From NCBI RefSeq assembly GCF_932274485.2, contig NC_065879.2:16356591-16420590 (forward strand): a DNA stretch of 64,000 nt. The letters are read 5' to 3'. The notes under the pieces are model-generated. The model saw nothing but the letters and a program-made list of their open reading frames with translations, did not search any database and was not told the DNA's origin. The position numbers were made by a program, and so were the translations under genes. Source of the stretch: Patella vulgata. Its lineage: Eukaryota; Mollusca; Gastropoda; Patellidae. This document shows, piece after piece, positions 11,615 to 22,224 of the stretch (positions are counted from its first letter, which is position 1; each line of letters begins with the position of its first letter).

Positions 11615-12345
11615 GGCTTAATAGAGACGGACACCCGACACTTTACCCGGACAGCGGCGCTTCAACATATTCTTGTTTGAAATTCTAACTACCAAGGGTT
11701 CTTTTACACGCAGGCCAATGTGTATACTGGACCTAGGTGTTCGTCCTATCCGAACGACTAGACACCGTTCCTTGAAACCAAACAAACAAACCTGTTCATT
11801 ATAATGAAATGAAATGGGATTTAACGTCCTACTGTTTTGCTCAAACCGGGATAATGAAGACCATCATATGCTATAAAGTATGCTATAGGCCAGGTCGGGG
11901 TTGTACACGCAATGCCAATAGGAGCGCGTTCGAACGCAACCAGGACTATTAGTCAGCTGCCCTTTACACGCAGGCCAATGTGTATACTGGACCTAGGTGT
12001 TCGTCCTATCCGAACGACTAGACACCGTTCCTTGAAACCAAACAAACAAACCTGTTTATTATAATGAAATGAAATGGGATTTAACGTCCTACTGTTTTGC
12101 TCAAACCGGGATAATGAAGACCATCATATGCTATAAAGTATGCTATAGGCCAGGGCGGGGTTGTACACGCAATGCCAATAGGAGCGCGTTCGAACGCAAT
12201 CAGGACTATAAGTCAGATGCCCTTGTTAGGAGGAACCACGCCGAAAAATCATGATGAATTTCTCGGCCAACCCCGAGACTGAACACGTAACCTCCAGACT
12301 GGCGAGCCAGCCTCTTCCTCACTCAGCCACCGTGACTCCTGTACA
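11615..12345 (-). mobile_element. SINE-B copies, minus orientation, expanded by internal duplication
   Basis: SINE-B body begins near 11615 and again at about 11810 and 12068 (GGGATTTAACGTCCTACTG). The last copy keeps the tRNA-like head: GACCACGCC-like text, then CGAGACTGAACACGTAACC and CAGCCACCGTGACTCC, which is the reverse of a GGTGGCTGAGTGAGG A-box-like head. Confidence 0.65.
11703..12222. repeat. 260-bp tandem duplication (two copies)
   Basis: Bases 11703-11962 and 11963-12222 are nearly identical, differing at about five positions. Each copy begins TTTACACGCAGGCC and ends with CAGGACTAT followed by AGTCAG-TGCCC. The unit spans part of two adjacent SINE-B copies. Confidence 0.9.
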
Positions 12346-12684
12346 TAATACAACATCAGGACTACCACTTTAAGATAACCCATGTTCGATTCTTGACGTA
12401 TGTATTAATAAATTTAAGTATTATTTCTTTTTCAAATCATATCAGATTAACATTTGTTATTTACATTTAAGCTCTACTGCATATGACTAAACATCTCGAA
12501 GAAACGATACTCCTTTTCGGCATGCCAAACAAAACAAACCTTAAACTTAAACAAATCTACAAAACCAACTTAAGAAAGAAATCGATCTGAAATTACAATA
12601 ATTACATGTTAATTCCCGGCTTTGTGTGTCAGTGGGGGGGCGAATGGCTCCAAGTACCAATCGGTCTCCGTTTTACTCGGTTGA
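12345..12684. other. Upstream region of the complete TSP1 gene
   Basis: No gene or repeat family is recognised. This is the proximal promoter region of the gene starting at 12741. Confidence 0.4.
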
Positions 12685-12692
12685 CTATAAAA
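12685..12692 (+). promoter_or_regulatory. TATA box of the complete TSP1/chitin-binding gene
   Basis: TATAAAAT lies 56 bp upstream of the ATG at 12741, which puts a start site near 12715 and a short 5' leader. The ATG context is ATCAAGATGA. Confidence 0.6.
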
Positions 12693-12740
12693 TCTGGAAT
12701 ACTTTTAAAGTGAAATAATTCGGACCGAATCACCATCAAG

Positions 12741-15700
12741 ATGAGAACTGCTGCCTGTGCCCTTCTACTGCTGGTGTGTTTCTATGAGGTGTCTGCCGAC
12801 TGGTAAGTTTTACAATAGAATAACATCACTGCTTTAGGCAGACCATGCTTTAGATACAAATAATAGCCTGTTATTTTAAAGGTGCGTTAAGTAATATTTA
12901 GATAAAGAGCTGTACGTTCTTGCTAAAATAGTTCAAAAACAGGTACTTTATTCTGGTCGTAGTTATGACTGTTTGAAGATGTAGCGTTGATAGTTTAATA
13001 TTGTAGGAACGATACTTGTCAACCGAGATTAAGTATCTAGCGGGTGTTCAAATCCATTTAAATCCAGACCATCCGATGATCTAGAGGGTGAATTATGGAC
13101 TTGTCATTGGAATAAATGTCTAAAAAAATAATTTAATAACATTTGAAACCAAAAATAGAGCTGTAAGCTCTTACATAATGCATCTTTAATTTTAAGATGA
13201 GGAATGTGGGTATAATGGCGCATTCGCTCGCTAACATGGAAGCCCGCGGCTCGATCTTGGTGTTGGCCGAGTCAGTTTCGGTGTGCCCTTGTCAGATGTG
13301 CAGAGCGGAGGGACTGACAAGTAAAAGCGTCTAGCCGTGATTGGACGACAAATCAAACCCGGGACCGAGTGGTTACTGACACAGCGAAATACTCACTCGT
13401 GTAGATCATGCCACGGATGGACGAAGAATGTTCCTGTGAGTATGGCGCTGGGGATTCTAAAGACGTTAATGTTTTCACGTAGTTTGGGGTCCCTATTTGG
13501 TCTTGAATTTACCTCGTCTTTGATGAATTGGTAAATTTGTGTATAAGCTAGAAACATAAGGATTGTCTCTAAAAATCGCCATTTACAGTCAGTTTTTCAT
13601 AAGATTTTTCGCACCCGGGACCGTTCCTGGACCATGCTTTAGATTTGTGTGCCATTCCTTTCCGGCTGAGGGGTAAGTGTCCGAATGGTTTAACGCGTGT
13701 GCGTGAAATCACAAGGTCTTTCATTGAGTCAAGTGGCGTGGTTTCGATTCCTGCATGCACGTGACAAGGAGTAAGATCGCCTGTCCAAACTCCTGGGTTC
13801 TCTCCGGGTCCCCCCCCCCCACTGCTAAATTTCTTTTATAAAAATGTGCTACCTGTCCATCATTGGACGAGTCGGAGCAGAACAGTAACACATTAAAGTA
13901 GCTGATCTTACCGGGAAAAGATGGGCTTTTGATATCCAATGTAAGACAAAATAAACATTTTACCATTGGTACACGAATCGTGTACCTAATGCGCTTCAGC
14001 CCCAGTTGTATCAAGAGACTCGAGGGACGGAGCTAGACACATTGTACCAAATCAAACGGCGCATGAGACTGCTGGCTTGTTTCGCCGAACATAACGGATT
14101 TGAAATTGGAGTGAAACGGAAACCATTGAATGTAAATCAGTTTATATACATTAATATTACAGTATTATATGCGTTGCGACCCACTTTTGTCAATTTCTAG
14201 GTCCCAAATGTTAGCGATTTAGCTCCTTTAAACCCATTCCTTTCGTGTTATTTTAGGTGCAGTTACACATGTCAAAAGAAACAGAGATATAGTGTAAGAT
14301 GTGGCTGGTATGGCTGGAGTAGATGTACCAGATATAGGTTCGTCTTAAACACATCCGCATCATATTGTTAAAGTTTGCACACACTGTTAGCTTGTTACTA
14401 TTGAATAATTATGATCGGTTACACATATACTAAGTATAGTTTGAGAAGTATTTATTCCGCTTCAATATAATAAAATTGAAATGGTTTACTTATTGAAATT
14501 AGTGTTTTTGTGTATAACATATGTGAACCGGAGAAGGACCGCATTAAAAAAACAGTATACTTATTGTTGGATATGTCAATGTTACAGTGACAGGATGCCG
14601 AATATTGCGAAATATTCAATTCGTCATCTCTCTGTAAATAGTGAACGCAATGAAACCATTTTTGACGGACATTCCCGTTAGAGAATCAACTTTCACAAAA
14701 TGGTAGTGTCGAGCGGGGTTACAAATCTCATGATTTAACCATGATAAAACATACAAATATTCATGGGTAGATGTACTCTTTTCTTGAATTGAACCGATTC
14801 CGCTCAGGTCACTGTTTTACTACAATACCATTTACCACCTTTTCAGATCTGTTTCCGGAACCTGTACCGAATATTGCAGTAAGTAATATTTACTGTCTCA
14901 CTTTTTTGTACCCGATGGGTTAATAAAGACGGACATACGCCGGGCAGTGTGTTATGAGGGGAAATAGTGCCTACCCTTTCTGCGAACCTCACCTTCCAAT
15001 GGTTATTTGGTAACAACGTGCTCACGTGTCCCTAAGAACACACTGCATGGCGCATGCCCGTCTTCATTAGTCCAATTGATGTGGGAAATAAAATGTTTAA
15101 TTCCATTTAATTTCATTTGAATTCATGTGGGATGACATTTCGCTACAAGCATGCCTAGAGCAACTGATACCATTTCCATATATAGTATGAGGGAGGGGCC
15201 GCGGTGGGTCATTAAGTAAGATGCTGGCTCGCTCACAAGGAGGTCTACTACCCATTGGTCTTGGCTTTAAAATCAAACTTCAGAATATCGCTTTATTTGG
15301 ATTACCATAATATGATCCGGTTTTTTAAAACAAAATGTCAAATGGATATAAAATATATCCGGCGCAAGGGGCAAAGTAGGCGGGGAAATTCGCCTACCAC
15401 CGGATCTTAATGATGATTTTCAGCATGTCTAGACCTATTGATAATACTTCTCATAATATAAAGCTGTAATCATCTGTTTATATGAATAGAACATGGAGGT
15501 TGGACAGAATACAAGGAAACCGGAACTAGAAGCTTATGTGGTGCTACCTGCGGAACCGGATCCCAGATCCGTACTCTAACACGAACCTGCACCAATCCAT
15601 CTCCTTACAAACGTGGTAATACATGCGATGGTCCATCGAGAAAAACAGAAATTGTTGATTGTAATCTTCGACCATGCCCAAGTAAGCAAGTTTCTTTTGT

Positions 15701-17550
15701 TTTAAGTTTTGTTTTAGAAGGAACTGGTCCCAAGCGCTACTCATAGCGTTGTTCTTCTTGGTGGGGGGGGGGGCGAAACGCTTTGTAAAAGAAGCACATG
15801 GCTACACCCTTTCAAGTATAATCGACGTGAAACTTTACATGCACGATCCTTGATAAATTGCACGTCGCTTGACTTCCATATTTTATATGACGCCACAATT
15901 CCAAGACAGCGGGGGTGGTGTCATGATTGGTTGCTTTCCCATAGGGTACGCCCTTACTTGTTATTGAGTAGGGAGGAGCTGCAGATTTATTTCTCAAGAT
16001 GTCGGCAACGACGTCTTGCTCCTAGGTTACGCTCATACTTTAAGTAAGGTAGGAAACTGCTGGGTTATTTCTGGCTTATAATGTTTGTTGGGTTGGTGTT
16101 CGCGGACCAGTTTTTGCATGTGGTATATTTTCAGTTTTTGTCGATAGGTAATTTTTCATTCTCCATAATAGAGGTATATGAGTAGTCTCCTATAAATTAC
16201 CCATCTATAAGGAGACTGGAAGTGCCCTCTCGAGATTTTTGTTCAAAGGGTGAATTTTAGTCATTTCCATAATGTCGAGAATACCGATACCGTAAAGAAA
16301 CCAATTTCATTTTCAGTTCATCGGGGTTCTTGATCACCACTTGAAGAATCACAAAAAGATGTTTTGTTCAGAATTTGAAAACTTGGAAGCTTTAAAAGGT
16401 GTTCTTCAAGAGCAAAAAATCCAGTTGATGTTGCTTAACATGTTCAATTACAAATGTTTAATTATTTTATTTTACCAGTTAATGGTGGATGGTCCGATTA
16501 TTCAGAATGGGAAGAATATGACGAATGTAGCGCCATGTGCGGTACTGGTAAAATGGACCAATGGAGATCCAGAACATGCACCAACCCATCCCCTGCTTAC
16601 GGTGGTGCCAGTTGCAGTGGAGCCAGTCTGCAAAATAGAACAATTGATTGCAATACCGAGGAATGCGGAGGTAAAGTTTGACATATATGTCTCAATATGT
16701 GGGTTTGGTTGATTTGTCTCACACACCATGGGAGCCACTGTGGCTCAGTGAGTAAGACGTGTTAGCAGAGAAAGTTCATCGGAATAATCTGACGTAGTTC
16801 CCCTTTGTTAGTGATTCATGACAGCGGGCCTGGAAAGGGTCAACGTATAGGTTTCTCATATATCACCTTATTAGAATTTAGTCAATAATTTCCAAATAAT
16901 TGGCTTTGGGGTGCATACATGTATCTTTATAATCACCAATAGATTGCTCATTTTAGTAGGTACGCAACATAATTAACCCTGTTACCCAGGGACTCTCTCT
17001 CACTGTGAATATGAATAGACGATAAGACCGAACACCATTAGACCGCCACCCCCACCACGAACATAACCACGACAATTATATTATGCTAGCTTCCCACTGT
17101 CGTGTGATGCGTTACGATAGCACTCTCTCCCCTCTCTCTCGCTCTCTCCCTCTCTCTCTCTCTCCAATTTAGTTAGGATTTTCTCGTCTTATTACAGATC
17201 GATGCCCACCGAACGTTGTTAAATATTTCGACCATCCCGAGAACGAGAAAAGATATTACCAATGTGATAATGAAGTGGCCAAGAGACACGACTGTTCACC
17301 AACTACCATGTGGGATCAAGAAAAACACACTTGTGTTCATATCGATGAAAGTATCCCAGCTGCTCCAGCACCTGAAACCGAAGATATCTGTAATGGCAAA
17401 GTCCTTGTCGCTGATTCCACTGACTGCACCAAATTCTACATGTGTGCTTTTGGCAAACGAACCGGAAATGCTCTCTCATGTGCCCCAGGCCTCGCTTTCA
17501 ATCCAGAAATAAGCACATGTGATCATGCTGCTAATGTACCCAATTGTTAG
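12741..17550 (+). CDS. Secreted protein: Cys-rich module, two TSP1 repeats, two chitin-binding modules (complete)
   Basis: Six exons: 12741-12802, 14257-14337, 14847-14878, 15490-15681, 16479-16670 and 17198-17550. They add to 912 bp (303 residues) with consistent phases (2, 2, 1, 1, 1). Residues 1-19 are a signal peptide (LLLLVCFYEVSA). Residues 22-58 form a six-cysteine module, CX3CX9CX7CX9CX3C. Residues 60-122 and 124-186 are TSP1 repeats (HGGWT, NGGWS, CGTG, CTNPSP). Residues 189-232 are a peritrophin-A-like module with only four cysteines (189, 209, 219, 232); 251-303 is a full six-cysteine module. The chain ends on a cysteine. The exon 2 donor (AG/GTTCGT) is weaker than the others. It is the paralogue of 155-2910. 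An extracellular chitin-associated role in shell, mucus or immunity is inferred; no enzyme motif is present. Confidence 0.9.
12880..13192 (-). mobile_element. MITE-C in first intron
   Basis: The left end is TTTAGATAAAGAGCTGTACG and the right end GCTCTTACATAATGCATCTT with TTTAA flanks. It sits in intron 1 of the complete TSP1 gene. Confidence 0.65.
13205..13370 (+). mobile_element. SINE-B head and body fragment
   Basis: It shows a tRNA-like GCTCGATCTTGG B-box-like region, then GGTGTGCCCTTGTCAGATG and GACTGACAAGTAAAAGCGTC. It is intronic. Confidence 0.5.
13668..13898 (+). mobile_element. SINE-A head and core, followed by a SINE-B tail piece
   Basis: AGTGTCCGAATGGTTTAACG is the A-box-like head and GGTTTCGATTCC the B-box. 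The core CTCCGGGTCC breaks into a C-run. From about 13851 the text (GGACGAGTCGGAGCAGAACA) is SINE-B tail, so this is a chimera or a nested insertion. It is intronic. Confidence 0.6.
13906..14080. repeat. Repeat F with a 19-bp palindrome
   Basis: It matches 30835-30990. Both contain GATATCCAAT, AAGACAAAATAAACATTTTA and the palindrome GGTACACGAATCGTGTACC. The downstream ACGGAGCTAGACACATT corresponds to ACGAGGCTAGACATATT in the other copy. The family is unknown. Confidence 0.55.
14898..15120. mobile_element. SINE-B pieces, head-to-head
   Basis: Bases 14898-15015 read in the minus sense (AAAGACGGACATACGCC), and 15030-15120 in the plus sense (GGCGCATGCCCGTCTTCATT, then TTAATTCCATTTAATTTCATT). The two form an inverted pair inside intron 3 of the complete TSP1 gene. 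Confidence 0.5.
16728..16800 (+). mobile_element. SINE-B head fragment
   Basis: GGGAGCCACTGTGGCTCAGT followed by GAGTAAGACGTG is the tRNA-like A-box half. The rest is lost. It lies in the last intron of the complete TSP1 gene, which also holds a (TC)n run at 17125-17165. Confidence 0.5.
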
Positions 17551-17691
17551 ACGAACTACATTCAGAGCTCAAGAAAATGGTTATTAATATGAATTCAAAT
17601 ATGGTTTTAAACTGTGATTTTCATTATTTTACTTTCACTTTGTTAACTTTTTTTTACGAGGCTGAAACGCAGATCAAATCGTCTTTGCTAT

Positions 17692-17697
17692 AATAAA
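17692..17697 (+). other. Polyadenylation signal AATAAA
   Basis: AATAAA lies 142 bp after the stop of the complete TSP1 gene, in an AT-rich 3' flank. It is the first good signal downstream. Confidence 0.55.
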
Positions 17698-17904
17698 AAT
17701 TAAATCTAACATAACATAGAAGACTTTATTTGACATCATAGGGAGGGCTGGTTGTTTTCTTTAATGTTATAGAACTGGTCTTCCGGGGCGTGGTGACTGC
17801 TGATTTTGCATGAAAAACAAGACACGGGGTGCGGGTAGGGTTTGTGTGGAATGTGTGTTTATCGATTTGTAGCACATCTGAAACACGGTAAATGGTTGAC
17901 ACTG

Positions 17905-18160
17905 GTCGATCTAATCTCGACCCAAAGATACGTTTACCCTTTCTTTATCTCTAGTAAAACTCGTCGGCCATTTTGAATGCCATGTGATGTAACCTTCCGT
18001 CGGTCGCTTCACAAAGATCCAAGCTGGCAGCTCCAACTTGCGTTTCTTTAGAAATTTCAGGTATTTGGCCGAATCACTCACATGGCCGACGGGTTTTAAC
18101 AACGATAAACAAAGGGTAAAGTTATCTATGGGATCGAGATTGTGTTCGATCAAAATGAAT
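17905..18160. repeat. Inverted repeat of about 255 bp
   Basis: The left arm (17905-17985) and right arm (about 18075-18160) are imperfect reverse complements: both hold CGTCGG/CCGACG with GGCCAT, a TTTACCCTTT/AAAGGGTAAA block and a TCTCGA/TCGAGA block. A 93-residue open frame on the minus strand is a by-product of this structure. Confidence 0.6.
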
Positions 18161-18503
18161 ATGGCCGAATGAAGATCAGAATATCCCAACAACGTTGAAA
18201 ACCCGCATCGTAACCACGTGATTGTGTGCCGTTCGGATTTAGATGGCGTTTAGTCCTACCCCATTCAATTTAAGGAGCCCTTCCCAATACCACCCCTCCC
18301 CCCACCCCACGGCTAACGGAAGATGGAAATGTGTTTAAACACAATATTGAGCAAAGTGGAGGATGATGACATGTGTTTAAGACTACATTGATCCGTTAGT
18401 ACACATGATTTATTCGGGAAATATATTTAACAGCTCTCCTTATCATACAGATTCCAGTTTTAATCCATGTCTGTGTTGACAGGACAGATTTATTAGTCAA
18501 AGC

Positions 18504-18691
18504 AGGGTTGGGTACCGAAATGGTTAACTTATGTGCGTTGCTTGAAAAGGTCTGTCATTGAGTTAGATGGCGATGTTTTGATTCCCAGCTTGTACGTGAC
18601 AAGGGGGCGGATCGTGCAGGTGCATTATTGAAATAAAATTAAACCATATATGAGCCCTAAAATGACCTAGTAATTGTCGAGTGGACGTTAA

Positions 18692-18729
<38 letters not shown>
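18504..18729 (+). mobile_element. SINE-A with (TC)n tail, diverged
   Basis: The head is GGTACCGAAATGGTTAAC and the B-box GTTTTGATTCCC. It lacks most of the core, then has TTATTGAAATAAAATTAAAC, GAGTGGACGTTAAA and (TC)n. Confidence 0.7.
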
Positions 18730-18731
<2 letters not shown>

Positions 18732-18958
18732 CATAATCAATTCATTGGATTAATATTATGTTACGCTGACCGACTTAAAAATCGAACGGTTATAAAATAT
18801 TGTAAACAAACCTAGATTTATTTGTTTATTTATCTACTGACCGTGTATGTTGTTTGTGTCTCTGGTCATCGGTTGGACATTGATCAGGTGTATAATGTCC
18901 CCCGTCTAGACTATGTCATAGTTCTATCTCTATATCTGCATGACCTCAAACAATATCA

Positions 18959-19486
18959 GGGTCTAAGTCGAAAATTTTGTGGAATGTGGTACCACACAGG
19001 CACATAGGGAGGTATGAGAAGAATTTTTTGAAAAAATATCTTATGGAACTCTTGTGGTGAAAAACACCACAGACCAAAACACTCTATCAAAGTCGAAACT
19101 TTTGTGGAATGTTGTACCACACAGGCCCAGAGGGAGGTCTGAGAAGAAATTTTGGAAAAAATTGATATTTTTTCTAAGTCCAGTATCTTGTGGAACTCTT
19201 GTGGTGAAAAACACCACAGACTCAAAACACTCTATCAAAATTATTCTAAGTCGAAAATTTTGTGGAATGTAGTACCACACATGCCCAGAGGGTGTCTGAG
19301 AAGAAATTTTTGGAAAAAATTGATTTTTTTCTAAGTCCAATATCTTGTGCAACTCTTGTGGTGAAAAACACCACAAACCCAAAACACTCTATGAATATTA
19401 TTCTAAGTCGAAAGTCTTGTATTTATTTTCAGAAACCCAGTGTCTTGTGGAACTCTTGTGGTGAAAAGTTCCACACAAATGCCCCC
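18959..19486. repeat. Tandem repeat, period about 157 bp, over three units
   Basis: Units begin near 18959, 19089, 19246 and 19404 (partial). Each holds TTTTGTGGAATGT-GTACCACACA and CTTGTGGTGAAAAACACCACA, both dyad-symmetric. The first unit is about 27 bp shorter. Open frames on both strands run through it and are not taken as genes. Confidence 0.85.
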
Positions 19487-19982
19487 AAACCTTGCCATAG
19501 ATGATCATTTATTCATTCAAAACACTCATTCATTGACAAAAAATAAAGCCTCGCGTTGCATCATTATATTATGATAGGTTATGTCAACGACCAACCATGA
19601 TCTATATCATAGGTAACATATGGTGCAGTTTATCGACCTTGTAGATCTTAAGTTTTGTTAATATCCTGACCTCTTATTTTGCAGCTATGTTGTTCTGCAA
19701 ACCCCCGTATCATACGAACTGGCAGATATTTTTTAGAATGAACTGGGGTAACAAAATAACAAAAAATACACAATTAAGTTATTAAATCTCCTCGGTTTAT
19801 ATAATATACGGTGCATGAATTCAAAATGATAAATTTGCGATTTGCTATGCACACATTCGTGTTACTAAGCTCCTAACGAGGAATAGCAGCTGTTAAATAT
19901 TCAAACAGTATCTCCTGATACATTCTTTGGACAGGGAACAAATTCTGAGATCAAAATATTACTGATTGACCTATGAGAGAGA

Positions 19983-20040
19983 AATGGGGTTTAACGTCCA
20001 CTCGACACAAACTAGGTTATTTTGGGACCAATAGTCTGGT
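19983..20040 (-). mobile_element. SINE-A tail fragment
   Basis: AAATGGGGTTTAACGTCCAC followed by TCGACACAAACTAGGTTATT is the SINE-A tail in reverse; the rest is missing. Confidence 0.6.
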
Positions 20041-20119
20041 AGTGAACGGGTTGAACCTTACATTTGCGTACCTACAAAGTTATGCAATTTCTATATCTAT
20101 AAGATGTGTGTAGAATCAG

Positions 20120-20350
20120 AAGCTGGCACAGACAGCGTTCGTGTCATTCGGATGGGACGAAAACCGATGTCCCGTGTACACATTGGTCTGCATGTAAATA
20201 GACCCTTGATAGTTGAAATTCGATATAAAAGTAGGTCGTAGCGCCGCTGTCCGGACAACATTTCCCTTAGAGAACACGATGTGGCGTATGCCCGTTTTCA
20301 TTAGCCCAGGCGACACAGAACAGTAGGACGTTAAACCCCATTTTATTTTA
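20120..20350 (+). mobile_element. SINE-B body and tail
   Basis: The body contains CCGTGTACACATTGGTCTGC and GATGTGGCGTATGCCCG, and the tail GGACGTTAAACCCCATTTTA. The tRNA-like head is not seen. Confidence 0.65.
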
Positions 20351-20399
20351 CTTTTCAATTAAAATAGGTCACAAACCGCTCTTTTGGGCGTCGTGAATC

Positions 20400-21060
20400 A
20401 CAATGTTTTCAAAAGGTGAATAAAGGGTAAACAAGTGTAGGTCAATAAAACCTATATACCATGTTTAATATATTGTGAAAATGATGCAAGATTCAAACTC
20501 CAATATAAACAAACAACAGATCATTATGTGATGTGAAAAACGGGTCAAGGAAGTATAGGTCAAGACAACCCATTTACAGTGTATAAAGTGATGCAAGATT
20601 CGCATACTAAACTTAGGCTGTCTGTCTACGGTATGCTCAGCTAGGGAACAGACACTAAGATAGTTGACCGACATAAGACCTAAATCGACGATTTTAGTCG
20701 AAAACATTACGATTACTTCGAGAATTTTGAGAACTATTTATTCTACTTCCATTTAATGAAATTAAATAATAATGTGTTTATTTAGCCTTTGTGTGTATGC
20801 CAGATGTGAAGCCGTATTACAAAACAATATACTAATTTTTGGATGTGGCGGCCATTCAGGACAGAGATTTATTCTCGAAGTATAAAGTAGATGGATGTCT
20901 GTGTGAGAATGGCAAGATTCGAATTCGTATATTAACAGTGAATCATTACTTGGGTGTCAAAATTTGAAGAAAGGTGCATGCAAGTGTAGATAAGTGAATC
21001 ATATTTATATATATTTAATATATGATGCAAGATCTGAACTCATATAAAAACAAACAAAAA
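20400..21060. repeat. Degenerate repeated words; homology to a TSP1-gene intron
   Basis: GATGCAAGATTC-type words with a nearby GTAGGTCAA or GTGTAG recur near 20480, 20590 and 21030. Bases 20715-20850 align with 14440-14600 in intron 2 of the complete TSP1 gene (TATTTATTC, GTGTTTTTGTGTAT against GTGTTTATTTAGCC..GTGTGTAT, then AACAATATACTA). No exon is recognised. Confidence 0.4.
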
Positions 21061-21427
21061 ATCATTATCAGCTGATGAAATCCACACCTAATGTTGCGTG
21101 GAGACTATAGGAATGTTTCAGATGCGCTTTCTTTAAACATTAAATTCCTTTGAATTTACAGAATAAAATGTCAACCAAATTTTACACAGTTTGAATAAAA
21201 AAGTTTGACATTTTGGTGAGAATAATATACCATACAGCTGAATTTAAAGCGATCTGGTGTTTAATAGAAATCCTATAGTACAAGTTAGCCAATATTGCCA
21301 TCTGTCACCGTCAGTTGTTTTCAGCTTTTATTTGTAAAGAAAGATCCATACACATCAGCCGATTTTACTTCGCTTCGATATATAGAGTGTGTAGATTACA
21401 AGTGAATCGAGGGTATCTATAAAAAAG

Positions 21428-22075
21428 ATTGCATCTCTCACGTTATCGATACAAACAATTAAAACGGACGTGCATCGCTCACGTTATCTATACAAATAAT
21501 TTGAAGATTTGTGCATCCCCTACGTTATCGATACAAAGAATTAGACGAGTTGTGCATCTCTCACTTTATCGACAGAAACAATTAGTTGTGCATCCCTTAC
21601 GTAATCGATACAAACAAGTAGAAGAGGTGTGCATCTCTCACTTTATCGATACAGACAATTAGAAGAGGTGTACTTCTCTTACGTTATCGATACAAACAAT
21701 TAGAAGAGGTGTGCATCTCTTACGTTGTCGATTCAAATAATAAGAAGAGTTGTGCATCTCTCACTTTATCGATACAAACAATTAGAAAGATGTGCATCTC
21801 TCACTTTATCCACGAAACAACTAGAAGAGTTGTGCATCCCTTACGTTATCGATACAGACAATTAGAAGAGTTGTGCATCTCTTACGTTATCGATACAAAC
21901 AATAAGAAGAGTTGTGCATCTCTTACGTTATCGATACAAACAATAAGAAGAGTTGTGCATCTCTTACGTTATCGATACAAACAATAAGAAGAGTTGTGCA
22001 TCTCGCACATTATCGATACAGACAATTAGATGGGTTGTGCATCTCGCAATTTAGCTATACAAACAAATACAAGAT
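21428..22075. repeat. 40-bp minisatellite, about 16 units
   Basis: The unit carries TGTGCATCTCTTACGTTATC plus GATACAAACAATAAGAAGAG. Several late units (21900-21990) are identical; the edges are more diverged. Most units hold an ATCGAT site. Since 40 is not a multiple of three, the open frames across it change frame every unit and are not genes. Confidence 0.92.
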
Positions 22076-22224
22076 TCTCACGTTATCTCCACAAACATAT
22101 TTATATTTTCTAAATCTTCTAGTAGCACTTCCAACCTTATTTTACTGTAGTTTTGATTGTTTAAGTGGCATGGAAACGCCAACACGTTTGGTGTGGACGT
22201 AGAAGAACCGTTGACTGTAGGAAT

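Noticed and set aside
16341-16712. 123-residue plus-strand frame overlapping the second TSP1 exon
   Set aside because: It is a wrong-frame translation of the TSP1 exon and its upstream intron.
17911-18192. 93-residue minus-strand open frame with protein-like composition
   Set aside because: It runs through an imperfect inverted repeat, which explains the open frame on that strand; there is no domain or splice context.
18956-19504. Several open frames on both strands
   Set aside because: They are by-products of the 157-bp tandem repeat.
21429-22202. Overlapping open frames of 77-96 residues with a repeated RYRYKQLEE-like pattern
   Set aside because: They are translations of the 40-bp minisatellite, which changes frame every unit.
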